A stretch of 64,000 nucleotides of DNA from NCBI RefSeq assembly GCF_019175385.1, contig NC_083342.1, forward strand, positions 118,358,376 to 118,422,375. Direction: 5' to 3'. Source of the DNA: Lycium barbarum. Its lineage: Eukaryota > Streptophyta > Magnoliopsida > Solanales > Solanaceae. Shown one piece after another: positions 11,379-24,195 of the stretch; positions within the stretch are counted from its first letter, which is position 1; every line of letters begins with the position of its first letter. The translations under genes and the position numbers were made by a program. The notes below the pieces were generated by a model. It made no database searches. It saw nothing but the letters and a program-made list of their open reading frames with translations, and was not told where the DNA came from.

Positions 11379-13203
11379 TAGCAATGCAAAATCAACTTTT
11401 TTGCTTTCACCATTACCGTCATGTTACCCATTACAAGAAGCTGTCCTTAATGTGTGTGTGTGTATATCCAACAGTAGGCTCACTCTTAGAAACACTGTAC
11501 AAGAATGATGTTTTAGATCTACCAAATAGATACAATAAACAACCAAAAACAAAAAGGGAAGTGCCCAGCTGGAACAAGCCTGCAACTGTAACATCAAACT
11601 TCAGTTAACAAAAGGCAATTGGACAAAAGCAAAGGAAAGCTGCTCAAACATCCAATACCATTAACTAGTAGGAACAAGCGCTAGCAGATTCATGAACTGT
11701 CTCATTCCCTCAACAGCAGCACTTATAAAACTACCACATCATAGTAAAAATTATATCCTGATCCACTTGATTAACTACATCTCTTTTCCAAGTGTTAATC
11801 TTTCTACTGGCAATGGAGCTACCACATTAGTAAAGAAAGAACCAAACAAACGAGAGCAGCACAGTGCAAATCTTTAGATTGCCTTTGTCCTCAAGGATAT
11901 CAGAATGACCAACTTAATGCATCTCTGGTTCAGTTATCTCAATAAAAATCAACTTCAGCTCAAGCTGTCAGAACTAAATGTAATGTGATTCGTGCACACA
12001 AAATGTAAAGCAACTGAAAGAGTAGTCTCATTAGGGAGCAAATAGGCATCACATATAAGCAATGACTCAAAACCTTGCTTCGAAAAAAAAGTTCCAGAGC
12101 TGGGAGGTATGGAACCCCACCAGACAACATATGTATGCCCAATGATAAGAACTTCATAGCATCTCACAGTCAGAGGACTACATCAACAAAATAGAAGTGC
12201 CAAGAAGGCGAGCACTCACAGTTATGGGATTCACGAACACACATCACAAATCAATTTCTTTCTTGCTGCTCAAGAACAAGTGTTGGTTTTGTAAATCGAG
12301 CTACTGACTAACAAATAAATTTCTTCCTTTTGCTTCAGGAATGCATAATCTGCCAAGCATATCTAACCGAATGCTTATTTTCCCTTTACTACAATCATAA
12401 TCTCACACCTTCAGAAGCAATATTGATTATATGTCGGAATGCATGTCAATCCGTTAACTAAATATAATACCAGATCCTTTGATCACATAAACAAAACTCT
12501 TTTTGATATTATGCATTGTGTGGCAGTCCAGAAGGTTAACTTTGTGAGGAGAAGATCAAACGCTGGATATAATGCTATCAGACATTATCCTAATGACCCT
12601 CAACGCAGTATATCCAAGAGGATCTTAACTGGATAATAGGTAATTTGCACTTTTATGAATCATTTGCTCTTGAAATAATCATGCAACATACCTCCTCTAT
12701 TATTCCAGTAAATCTTACACGGAGATGCCATAAGAAAATATTGCATGTTTAAACACCAGAGTGTCTGTTTACTCTAGAAAGCTCAATTTTCCTTACAGCA
12801 AGAAAGGAGCAGATGTCTCTTTTCCCAACAGCAGAAATCCAACATTCTGGAGCAATACAACCTAAAACTGAGATACTCTTTACCCTATTTATACAATGAG
12901 GTTAAAATGATAGATTAACTCCAGCTTCTTCGAATGAGATCCCATTGCATACGGAGCTTCCAGATACACATATCCAATTGCAATCTCTTTGTCGAACTCA
13001 AATCTGTACCATAAACGAATTTGTGGTGACTGAATGCTCCTCATCTTCAACTGCAGCTCTTATTAGAAGAAACACACGTATAAATTTCCTAGCTCCACCT
13101 TCCCCATAACTTAACAGGGAGAAAGAACTGCCAGCTCAGTAAGATAGTTCACAAGAACGAAAAATGCCATGAAATAAACACAGCTTTAAACATGTGACAT
13201 ACC
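11379..13203 (-). other. Probable 3' UTR and downstream DNA of the RRM gene
   Basis: No coding region is recognised. Immediately after the stop codon of the RRM gene (TAA at 13206-13204) the minus strand reads AAG|GTATGTC, a good donor, so an intron within the 3' UTR is likely. How far the transcript runs cannot be seen. Confidence 0.4.
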
Positions 13204-16200
13204 TTAGTAATAAGATCCAGAACCACCACTTCCCATATAACCACTACCACCCATGCTACGACTGGAATAGACTGATGAGTAAGAGCTACCAGCAGCCTGA
13301 AAATTTCAACAGAGTAGAACATAAATACTGTGGTCCGCAGTCAACACAAAAGCTCCAGACAAATAATCGTCAAAATAAAGTATACATCACTGCTACGAGA
13401 CACGTAATCGCCACCATAGCCGGATGAATACATTCCACTGACATCACTGCCATCATAGGAGCCTGTAAACCCCAAAAAGAAGTTAAGACAGCTAGCCAAA
13501 GTCAACCCTATAATACCACCTACTGTAACCCAAAAACATTCACATGAGCACCAGATACTTCAAAGAACACTAAGAACTCACCTCCACCATAGCCTCCTTG
13601 ACGACTGCTATACATTCCATGAGAATCTTGACCAGAAAGGGAACCCCGGCTGCCACTATATCCAAGACTTGATCTCCCTGGCCTACTGCTATTCAGTAAT
13701 AGGAAGTCAGTATATAACAGTAGAACTGCAAGGGAGATAACAACAATTATCATCTCAATTGCAAAAACAACACACCTGTCACTGTAATCCCCATATTGTG
13801 TGCCACCAGCACCACCAAGTTCATAATCCAAACGAGAACGAGAAGGGCGGGGTCCTGCCTCAGCATAGCGGGGAGGAACATCATCCTGACATGTGGACAC
13901 ACTAAATTAGATCTTACGTCTTTATGTAGATCAAGAAACCTACAAAAATCAAAGGTATTCAGTAATATCTGATATTCTGACTAAGACTACATACCATTGC
14001 ACTGTATGGACGTTTGGAGCCTGACATGGAGTCATATTCCCTACCTCGCCCCTCACGATAAGGAGGAGGCCTTTCAAACCGTTGTTCATAACCATCATCA
14101 ACATAAGCTCTCCTTGTCGTTGTGCGAGCACTACCTCTCGGAAAATCAGAGTATCCTGAGCTGCGAGAGGAATAGTCATCCCTGTAGGAGACACGTCTGT
14201 CGGAAGGAAATCTAGGATAGTCCACTGCAGCTCTGCTTCTAGGAGGAGGAATTTCCTCATGTCGTGCGTACTCCCTCTTGAAGTTACTCTTTGGATATGA
14301 GGGAACTGCAATTCAGTTTTAGTCATCTAGAAAGAAAGTAGAGTGGAAGCAGCAGAGCAAAACAAAAGTTCAGAACTGATCCCATACCAGGTGGTCTCCT
14401 GTCATAGGACCTGCTGGATAGTGGAGCCACAGGTCGGCCCCTAGGGGCCACAGCCATAACTGGTCGCCTATCCCTCATTGTGACAGGTCGTTTGAAACTA
14501 CGATCAGCAGGGTGAGGGACACGTGGACTAACTCTAGATCCACGAACAGGGAGTCTGTGAGGGACTGGACGACCCCAAGGAGCAGGGGGACCACGTCGAG
14601 GTCGCAGATCACGTGCACCATATCTGCCTCTTCCCCTCTGAAGTGGTCGTGATAATCTGGCCCTAACTTTAACCTGGAATATACAGCTATAAGCAGGCAC
14701 GCACCAGAATGACATGTTCAGATAAGAGATTCAAGACAAAAAACAGACCTTCTTATCTCCTTCCCCCAACTCTTCATTGTTAATGCTTTTGACACAGATA
14801 ACTGCAGCTTCATGAGTGTCAAAGGAGACAAATCCAAAATCCTTCCTCTTGGCTGAAGGCATATTACGGGCTAGCTCAATTTTTTCAATCTTGCCATATT
14901 CTTTAAGTAAATCTCGCACACGATCCTCATCCCAAGACGCAGAAAGACCATCAATAAAAATTGTTTTAACCTGAAATCAATAAAAATCCATTGATTGTCA
15001 AATAATGAATTGCTGCACTGCAAGATCTGCATAAAGCTACAAAGTCATCAGAAGAGCACCTTAATGGATAGAAAAAAATCGAACTCACTTAGCTACCCTC
15101 TACAGTAGAGGCTCTACTCACCCACCCCGAACAAGAAAACCAACAACAGCAAAAAAGATAAAAGAGCCTCGGACTGGAACACAGTAATTTGGACACAGTT
15201 ATCCAGTCTAACTGAACTAGCAGATACAATCAGTAGCATCACCCATCTTTCTTTCATGTTGAAGCATAAGGTACTAAAATAAGGGGGTAGGAAGCAAACC
15301 ATCAAAGGATAAACTACGTCAGTAACAAATTCAAGAAAAGGTAATACCACATAGTCCACTGCAAAATGACTAAGCTCCTCCAATAACCTAACTGTAACCA
15401 ACTCCATTTGGGAGATAATATTAGGCAAACTTAGCCAGAGCCACAGTCCATTTCAAAAACAGATAGATGGGTCCGAATAGCTTACCTGTGCCATAATTTC
15501 ATCTCCAGGGTCAATGAATGAATCTGCAAAAGAAACCTTTGCAGGCCTATCAACTCCAAACACAATATCTCTCTTCTGTAGACGTTTAAAAGCATCCATG
15601 GCCTCTGAGCGAGATGAGAACTCCAAAAAAGCAAAGCCCCGATTCATTCCTTCAGTATTAGTGTCTTCAACCAATGTCAAATCCTCAACATTATCAACGC
15701 CATAATGCTTCAACTTGTCTTTTAACTGGAGTGAAAGTAAACATATATCAGACAGTAGTTAAGCAGGCAGCTCTTCGAACCTAAGAAGTTGATGTTTGGT
15801 GACCGTATAAATTTGCTTGAGTCTACTTACAGCTTCTTTTGTCCAAGATTTGCATATGTTACCCAAGAATAGAGTATCACTGTCTTGACTAGGGGAAACA
15901 CCACATTTTTTGCCGTTCACCTGGAAGTAGGGTTGTTAGGAAATAAGCTTTATCAAGTAATGAATCAGGCACCCTGATAACTACAGAATCAAGAGCATAC
16001 CACTGGATTTTTCAACTCAATACAAGCTCGTTTAGCTTGTTCCACTGTTGCGAAACGCAGGAATGCAAATCCTTTATTCTTCTTTGTCAGAGGATTCATC
16101 AAGAGTCTCACTTCTGTGACCTCGCCAACTTGACTGAAAACTTTCCTAAGATCATCCTCAACAGCATCCTTGTCCAAGCCACCAACAAAAACTTCGAATT

Positions 16201-18633
16201 CCTTCCTCTTAAGTCTTTCTTTAGCAACTTCATGATGTTCTTCATCTTCAGCTGCATCAACCCTGTCAGCATGCTCCTCCCCTGCAGCATGCTCATTGTC
16301 TTCCTCACCCTCAACTTCCTCGTGCACATCTTCAACTTCCTCTTCAACCATATCACCCTCCTCCTCCTCACCATCATCTCCCTCTTGGGGATCTTCCTCT
16401 ATTTCATAATCCTCTTCCTGAACATCCTCATGTTCAATTCCTCTCTCGTCATAATCAACAGCACCATACTCTTCGGGCTCAAATTCAGGATCATTATCCT
16501 CTAAATCTAATCGCTCGTCTTTTTCGTATTCATCAACCGAGTCTTTGACATCGTCCTCTGCCATCAAAAAATAGCCATCCAGGCCAGTAAAAAAAACTGA
16601 ACATAGAAGGGTCTAACCCCTTGACCCATGTAACCAGATTTATCGCAAGTCTTGTGAGTTGTAACAACTTGAAAGTATATACAGAAATAACATCAAAATC
16701 TTGATGAAGAAAACATGCTCCGAAAGAGGTTTACGACCCTGGAAAGGGAAGTACTACAAAGGAAAGATTCTTGTTCTAAGGTCACCGGAACATAACTACC
16801 CTCGTCACTGTAACCGTTCTTTATCTTTCTCCTTGAATAATAAACAACTGTTTGATCCATCTCCGAATTCTGAATGAATCCTGAAGCTACACTTTCTCTA
16901 TAACTTTCTATAATTACAAATTGATCCCAAAACTTTCCCTCATAAAGGTGGACACAGGTTGCTATAGTGCCGTATGCACCTAGAGCTTAAAAAGGTAGAG
17001 ACTATTTTCCCAGCAAGGAGTTCCAAAATGTATTAATGAAAAATAAAATAGAGAATCAACACAAAACATGCTAAGGGACTTCTTATCCAAAAGAAAAAAA
17101 AGGACATGCTATGGGAATGAATATCGCCATAAATGGCTAATCATCATGATTCATTGGTTTGCTATTTCATTGATTTCTTCATATTGCTAAGGGCTCTAAC
17201 CAATAATCACCAACACCAAAGCAGAAATTCCGAATTAGGACAAACATGTATCAACCAATTTTCAGCAGGTCATATTCTTCGTTTATTAATTCGAATGTCT
17301 GAGCCAACAAAATCTCACACGGATTATAAGAACCGCAACCGTAAAAGCAACAGCCTTTTTGTCCCTATACTACAATGATGTTTAATACTATATTTTCTAT
17401 AATTTATTAAACGGCGAAAACTCAAACTACTATATAACAGAAAAGAGTCCAAAATATTCTTTATATGGATTAAACAGCATGAATTCGAATTACTATAACA
17501 GAAAAGACACACCGGTAATACAAATATTCTTCAGTACTGAACTTTTTTAAACCTGATTAAGCAACAAATTTCAAAATTTACCATAATAGTCGAGAATAAT
17601 TGCCAACAGGTATGATACAAACAAGCTAGTCTAAATTTCCAAGCCACAAATTCATCATGAAAGTTCATATAACACCCAATTTACAACAAAAAGCAACGGC
17701 CTTTTTGTCCCTATACTACAAAATTGTTTAATACTATGTTTTCTATAATTTATTAAACGGCGAAAACCCAAAATACTATATAACAGAAAAGAGTCCAAAA
17801 TATTCTTTAATCTTTTATATGGATTAAACAGCAAGAATTCAAATAACTATAACAGAAAAGACACACCAATAATGCAATATTCTTCAGCACTATAACTTTT
17901 TAAACCTGATTAAGCAACAAATTTCAAAACTTACCATAATAGTCGAGAATAATTGCCAACACGTATGACACAAACAAGCTAATCTAAATTTCCAAGAATA
18001 TAGTAATACTTCTCTTCCCAGAAACCACCCCGTTCCCCACAGATTTCACATCCATAAAAGCAACTCTCTTTTTGTCCCTATATTTTCTATCATTTATTAA
18101 GCAGCGATAATTCAAATTACTATAACAGAGAAAGAGTCCAAAATATCCTTTATAGTGATTAAGCAACAAGAATTCGAATAACTATAACAGACCAGACACC
18201 CAATAACATAAAAATCTTCAGTATATTAAGCAACAAGAATTCGAATAACTATAACAGACCAGACACCCAATAACATAAAAATCTTCAGTATATTAAGCAA
18301 CAAGATTTCAAATTTACCATAATTGCCAACACGTATAATACAAACAATCTGGTCTGAATCAAGAAAGCTCATACATATAACACCAATTTACAAGAAATTA
18401 GTAATATACTTACTCTTGTCAGATTTCACCGGTTTCTCAGGCTCCACCGGTTGTTCCAGTTTCAATTCTTGTCTGACCTCCACCTTCTGATTCTTCTCCT
18501 CCTCAACTTCTACCGGTTCATCCGGTACATCTACCGGTTGTTTTTCCTTTGACTTAGGTGTCCCTCGGGCTGTCCGACTGCCCCGTTTCGATCCGGATCC
18601 TGTCGGTGTCTTCCTTGCACCTTTCGGAGGCAT
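13204..18633 (-). CDS. hnRNP R/Q-like RNA-binding protein with three RRMs (LIF2/LIL2 group)
   Basis: Eleven exons join in frame: 18414-18633, 16001-16557, 15831-15920, 15486-15725, 14749-14970, 14388-14673, 13995-14305, 13776-13885, 13582-13688, 13386-13462 and 13204-13296. This gives 2313 nt (770 aa). A basic N-terminus (MPPKGARKTPTGSGSKRGSR) is followed by a long Glu/Asp-rich segment (about 75-180). RRM1 (about 193-259) has FEVFVGGL and KGFAFLRF. RRM2 (about 260-369) has DTLFLGNI and RGFAFLEF. RRM3 (about 370-443) has KTIFIDGL and DFGFVSF. The tail is rich in Arg, Gly, Ser and Tyr. The architecture matches Arabidopsis LIF2 and its paralogues; LIF2 is a nuclear partner of the Polycomb protein LHP1. 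The length and acidic N-terminus fit the longer LIL2-type member best. All GT-AG junctions keep phase. Intron 1 is 1856 bp and repeat-rich. Confidence 0.93.
17344..18360. repeat. Three-copy tandem repeat inside intron 1 of the RRM gene
   Basis: Units of about 300-350 bp start at about 17344, 17690 and 18056, each with CTTTTTGTCCCTATA, AACAGAAAAGAGTCCAAAATA-like and AATTGCCAACACGTAT-like landmarks. In the third unit a 67-bp segment beginning AAGCAACAAGAATTCG is repeated again (18161, 18228, partly 18295). Copies one and two are nearest to each other. There is no coding. It probably arose by local duplication within the intron. Confidence 0.85.
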
Positions 18634-18937
18634 TGTTTCGGAGAATTCGCCTAAAAATTGGATCTTTTTGGTACTTGGAAGAATTAAGAATGATCTGAAA
18701 GATTGAGGAATTTGTATTGTGGTAGAAAATTGAGAGAAAACACACCCGAGAAAGTAGGATTGTGGAATTTTGGGAACCCTAATTTGCTTTATATGTAAAA
18801 GGGAAATATGGCAAAAGAAAAGGGAATAATTATATAGGATGTTTTTTCTTTTTGGTTAAAAGGGAAATTTCATTAATAATTAGACGGCTACAGATCACGT
18901 TAAGGTTTGCAAGACTTTGGCCGGTCTATTGTACATT

Positions 18938-20590
18938 GGTATTTCTACTTTCTAGTAATTTACTATATATCACTCTATTTCTTGTCTGCCTCAAGTGTTG
19001 CTATGGCAATTTCAGAAGGAGTTGTCAAAATGGATAGCTAATTACTTGTTGGTAGGTTGGAACCCTGCTTCCTCAACTCATTTGCAAGCTTGTTTTCCTG
19101 TCGGAATTTATGTCGGACCGCTGAATTCTCCAGTTTTCTCAATAGCGACTTGTATGCATTAATGACGGAATGATAAGTAGAACTACTTTGTTGAAAGAGT
19201 TGAATTATAGAGTCAGTTTCCACTTCGAGGGGTTAGTTCTTGTAGCTGTTGCAGACCTTGGTGGAGGACTTGTAATTCTGCCGTAGTGTGATTAGACACG
19301 TGAATTTGTTTACAGCATCCTAAAATCCAAATCTCCAATGAAGTCTCTAACGACTCCACCAATGCTCCCAATACTCCTTTTATGAGAAGGAGACATCATT
19401 TAATTTGTAATAATCAAGGTGAGGGTGGGAACCAAGTGATTTTTATCTCCTTTTTGTTGTTAATGCTGCAAGTTGAGGAGGTAGTATATTTAAATTTCGT
19501 AGCTCTCATGATTATTTGATGTTAGCAAGACAGTTACTAAAGACATTTTGATTACAGTTTAGCCAAATGTGTCATAGGAAAAAGGGGTAGAATTTAGCTC
19601 ACCAAATGAAATTGTTGTCAGGAAGAGGGGATGGTGAGATCACGTGAGATTTGCATTCAATGGATATGAGTATTGATGATACTGTGTATGTTAGGCCCCA
19701 ATTCTAGCCAGATTTTTCTGGCACTGGACAATCCAAGAGAACCTGGGTAATGGTTTCATCCATGGATTTGCAAACTTGACAAAGGATATTAGTGTTGATT
19801 CTTATATGTTGGAGGTAAGAATAAGTAGGGAGTCATTTACACATTGATATTTCTAGTAATTTACTATATACTACTCCTTCCTTGTCTGTCTCAAGTAGTA
19901 CTATGGCAATTTCAGGATGAGTTATATAAACGGATAGTCAATTACTTGTTGATAGCTTGAAATCCTGCTTTACTAAAACATCTGCAAGCTTGTTTTTCTG
20001 TCGGAAGTTATGCCGAACCACTAAATTCTCCAGCTTTCTTGATAGCGACCTGTACGCATTGATGATAGAATGATGAATAGAACGACTTTGTTGAAAGAGT
20101 TGAATTATCTCAATAGAGTCAGTTTTCACTTTGAGGGGGTAGTTTCTTGTAGCTGTTGCAGACCTTGGTGGAGGACATGTAATTCTATCGTAGCGTGATT
20201 ATACACGCGAATTTGTTTGCAGTATCTCCGGATCCTTGCTGGAGGACTTGTAATTTTGTCTTAGTGGCATGATTATACATTTGAATTTGTTTGTATTATC
20301 CTAGGATCCAGTCTCCAATGAAGTCCCTAACGACTCCTCCAATGCTCCTAATATTCGAAGGAGCCATCATTTAATTTATAGTAATCAGGTGAGGGTTGAG
20401 ATCAAGTGATTTTTATCTCTTTTTTTGTTGTTAATGCTGCCAGTTGAGGAGGGAGTATATTTAAATTTCATAGCTCTCATGATTATTTTATGTTAGCAAG
20501 ATTGTTATTAAAGACATTTTGATTATAGTTTAGCTAAATGTGTTATAGGGCAAAGAGGTAGAATTCAGCCCACAAAAGGAAATTGTGAGG
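18938..20590 (-). pseudogene. Duplicated remnant of a LINE-type RNase H domain
   Basis: Two related segments lie about 900 bp apart (about 18938-19600 and 19838-20590). On the minus strand each has a short open stretch (19038-19223 and 19938-20129) resembling the C-terminal RNase H domain of plant non-LTR retrotransposons: TDSI...IQLFQQS, an INAYKSL helix, VRHKFRQENKLANELRKQG. Both stop early and are flanked by degraded sequence. The second copy has an internal duplication near 20160-20290 around CTTGGTGGAGGAC/CTTGCTGGAGGAC. It is a non-functional relic. The LINE assignment rests on the short RNase H match. Confidence 0.55.
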
Positions 20591-21560
20591 AAGGGGGGAC
20601 AACCAAATTCAATTAAAGGTGTATTCCACACTAATGTATGAGTTTACGAGCTTAAAGGCAGAATCTTTAATTAAGCTGTCATTATCCCGTAAGGACCAAG
20701 AGAAAGAGAGAATGGTTCAGTCTCAATTGTTACCAGTTCAAAGATTGCCAACCTTTAAGTTTGATTGTTTCTAGTTTAAAGGATCATGGATTATAGATCG
20801 TAGAGGGGGAGGTATTCAGGATTCAACTGTCGTTCTAAATGTCCAAAAGCTGTGTCCGACCCTGGAGATTGTGCAACTTCTTGTGAGCATAGATTACCAC
20901 CTTTCACGATATTTTGCTAGATAAACAAGCTAGAAGAGAGAGAAATTTTCTTGCCTATTTATTTATAAGAGTTTTCGCCCATAATGAATCGTAGTTGGTT
21001 AAAGTTTCCAAGCTAAGCTGACAAGAAGAGAAAGGTTTTTATCTCGAGATCTACAAAGACCAAGACCTCATTTGCGTTTGGATAAAGTAACGGTATCCCA
21101 ATTTATTATAGTGAAGTTTCCTTTTTAAGAAGCAGATCCCCATACGAAGTCCCTTTGACAATTGCGGCCCTTGCAAAATCTTTATTGGATATTGCATTGT
21201 ATGGACAGGTATGACATTTAAAGTGGACTTGATAAGAGTTAATCGCCCAACAGGGTTAAAAAAGTTTATTTTCTAGTTTAAGATTTTATTTCTCATATTG
21301 TCAAGTATGCATTGAAGGTCGAAGGTTTTCATTTTTTTATTTTTTTATTTTTTTATTTTTAAGATGGGAAAGCCTAGATGTTTACCAAAACTATCAGTGA
21401 GGGTAATGTTGAGAAGATGGTATACTTATCTTCGGATTGTCATATAGCATGAGCCGGAGAATATAGCTTTTGATTTTGTAGGATTTATCTTCTGACCAAA
21501 TAATTGGCAAATTAGATAAGATATGGTGGATTAGCTTGTTGTATTAAAACAATTGAACAC
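20591..21560. other. Degraded repeat-like DNA adjoining the LINE remnant
   Basis: No open frame or domain is recognised. Base composition and position suggest it could be more of the same decayed non-LTR element, but I see no motif that proves it. A short (ATTTTTTT)n run lies near 21330-21360. Confidence 0.3.
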
Positions 21561-22021
21561 AAAATTATTAAATTATTTGTTTTTTCATTATTTGAGTGTG
21601 AACAAATTATTATTTTTTAAGATTAAATAATATACAATTTAAATAAACTATTAAGAAATATTGTACTACTGTAATAAAATATTAGAATAAAATTATATGG
21701 TATTATAAATTGTGTTCATTGTTAAATCACACTCTAAAAACTAGCAACATTTGTTAACGATGATAGTGATTGACTATCATTTGTTGTAAGGTGGTGGCAT
21801 GATTGTATGGTTTAAGTTGGTGATAAATGGTTGCAATGATCGTCAAATGTCATGGATGTAAAATAGTGTTTAGCTAGGTGATGGTTCTGTGGTAGAAGTG
21901 ATTAGTCATCAAACATTTATTTTTTTATTTCTAATATACTAAGTAAATATAAACGTCTAATCTTCGGTATCACAAGATGATACGATTAACTTAAATAGTG
22001 AATGGTTTAATGACACAAATG
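21561..22021. other. AT-rich intergenic DNA
   Basis: Nothing is recognised before the solo LTR. Confidence 0.4.
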
Positions 22022-22026
22022 CTCTT

Positions 22027-23781
22027 TATCACGTCCCAAAATACCCGCTAGACGTAATTGGCACCCAGCAAACACCACCCGCCAAGCAAACCATATATTA
22101 TACCCTTAATCATTTACGAAAGCACTAAAAAAAAAGTGCAGGTCCAACAACGTTATTAATGATAAAAATGCGAAATAGTCGTCAACCAAATCCATAATCG
22201 ATTTATGAAAACCAACCAATGCTAAAATAAAAAGAATCTCTAGCTCACATCCCACGCTAAGACCATGAAGCATCTAACAGAGTTACATGAGTTTGAATGT
22301 CGGGCATGTAAACCCAAAATAAAAGAATTAACTAGAAATAAACTAGATAAAGCTGAAACGGTTGCCTCCACGAACAATGCGGTGACTCACCTCAGCAACA
22401 GAATCCACTCACGAAATCTTCAACCACCAGTCTCGTTCTCAACGACAGTATCTACATGGACATACAGGTAAGGAGTGAGTTATACATAAATATAACCCAG
22501 TAAGATCCTCGACCCGCCACTTTAAATACCCCTGAAACAAGTGTTAGAAAATAAAATACAAACACACAACAAGCACAAAATATTATGCACGTGAATATAT
22601 CATTATATAATAGCAACCAAGGCCCAACCACTGTTTATCAAGTATATTATATATCTCAACACAATTTACACTAAGGACCTATCATAAACGGCAGTTACAA
22701 AATTAGTCAACACCATGAATCTACAGCAACATACACAATGTGCCAAATATGTCGGGAAGCATACACAATGCCACAAGATCATCAAGAAGCATACGCAATG
22801 CTAAGGGAAGCATACACAATGCCCCAATATCATGACTCACAGCTGTATCACATCACAAAACAATTTATAAAGAGAGTTTTAGATTATTTGAAAATAAAGT
22901 ATGTACGGCTGACCTTAAGAACCACCGATTCTGCCAAGCACACGCTTGCTCCAACACATCGACTAGGCAAACAAAACATATTTTTAAAACGGGTTTTGAA
23001 AAGCAAGTACCCAAAGCTTAAAGTCTCACTTACCTCAAATTCACAATTCAAGCACACTTCCCAATAATTCAAAACTACGTTCTCGAGTCTCCGGATTGCC
23101 TCAAACTACACAAAAATGGATTTAGAATGGTCAAAACCCTTAGGGTAAACCACTTCTATATTTTTAGAGGCTTAAACAGTTAAAGTCAAATTTTAAAGGA
23201 CGAAAACGCCCTCTGGTCAATGTGTTCAAAACCCAACAAGACATATGTTTTCGAGAAGACCTTAACGAGAGGATTCCAACGATATATAGAAATCTAAAAT
23301 CCGATAATATTTGTCCTTTCAAATCAATGATTTGATTGAAGAACCCTAGAGCTAATCTTTATCAATTCCTCAAAATATACCCATATTTTCACCATATAGA
23401 TTTACTCATAATTATGTAATAAACTTAAATAAAATATTAGAGTTATTACTTTGATGATTTGGGATGAAAGGTCTTATTTTTATACCGTTTTTTTCCTTCT
23501 TTTTCTTCCTTTCTTTTCTTTTCTTTTCTTCTACTGTTTTTTCCCTTCTCTGTTGCTCGTCCTTTTCTTTTTTTGTTCCTTTCAGATAGGTGTCACGTCT
23601 GATGGTCTAACCATCAGACTTTTAAAGCCCCTATTTTTTTTTTTTTCTTTTTTTGGTTTGGTCTACTAAATTTCTTCTTTTCAATTTTCTTTTTAATGCT
23701 AATTTCGAATTTCTTTTCTTTTTTAATTCCTTTTAGCTAAAATTACCAAATAAACCCTAATTTAAAAATTGGGTTATTACA
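22027..23781. mobile_element. Solo LTR, 1755 bp, 5-bp TSD
   Basis: A perfect CTCTT duplication (22022-22026 and 23782-23786) bounds a segment starting TATCACGTCCC and ending GGGTTATTACA. The start is one base from the canonical TGTCACG, a G-to-A change, as expected for decay of methylated cytosine on the other strand. Poly-pyrimidine runs lie near 23490-23660. There are no gag or pol motifs, so it is a solo LTR of a long-LTR element. Confidence 0.8.
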
Positions 23782-23786
23782 CTCTT

Positions 23787-24195
23787 AATAATATAGAGCG
23801 AGAGTGACTTGGTGTTTGAAGAAAAAGAAAAATGAAGCATATCATAGTTTAATAATTATTCTCATCTTATCAAAAATTAAATTTTACCTCTAATTTAAAG
23901 TTTATAGCGCACATTGTCGTCACATATAATACAAATAGTGTTTTATCAAAATAATCTGTGGTTCATGAAGAACATAGTTGTTTGAGTATTTTAAAAAAAA
24001 AAAAAAAGTAAGTTGAAAGCATTAGAAAAGTTTAAAAAATATGAAATTTAAAAAATTGAAATCTAAAACAGATTCTCCTAAAATTAGGTTTTATTCTCCA
24101 AACGTCTTAATATACTCTACTTATTCACCTCCATGTGTTTGTATTCTAAATAGTGCACTGACATGCTATGGGTGTAGAGAAAAAACCAATGCTTT
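23787..24195. other. 3' flank of the glycosyltransferase gene
   Basis: AT-rich DNA between the solo LTR and the stop codon of the minus-strand gene. It presumably includes that gene's 3' UTR. No other feature is seen. Confidence 0.45.

Noticed and set aside
16037..16504. Plus-strand 155-residue hydrophobic frame
   Set aside because: It is the antisense shadow of the acidic Glu/Asp-rich exon 2 of the RRM gene; acidic codons read backwards give Leu, Phe and Ile.
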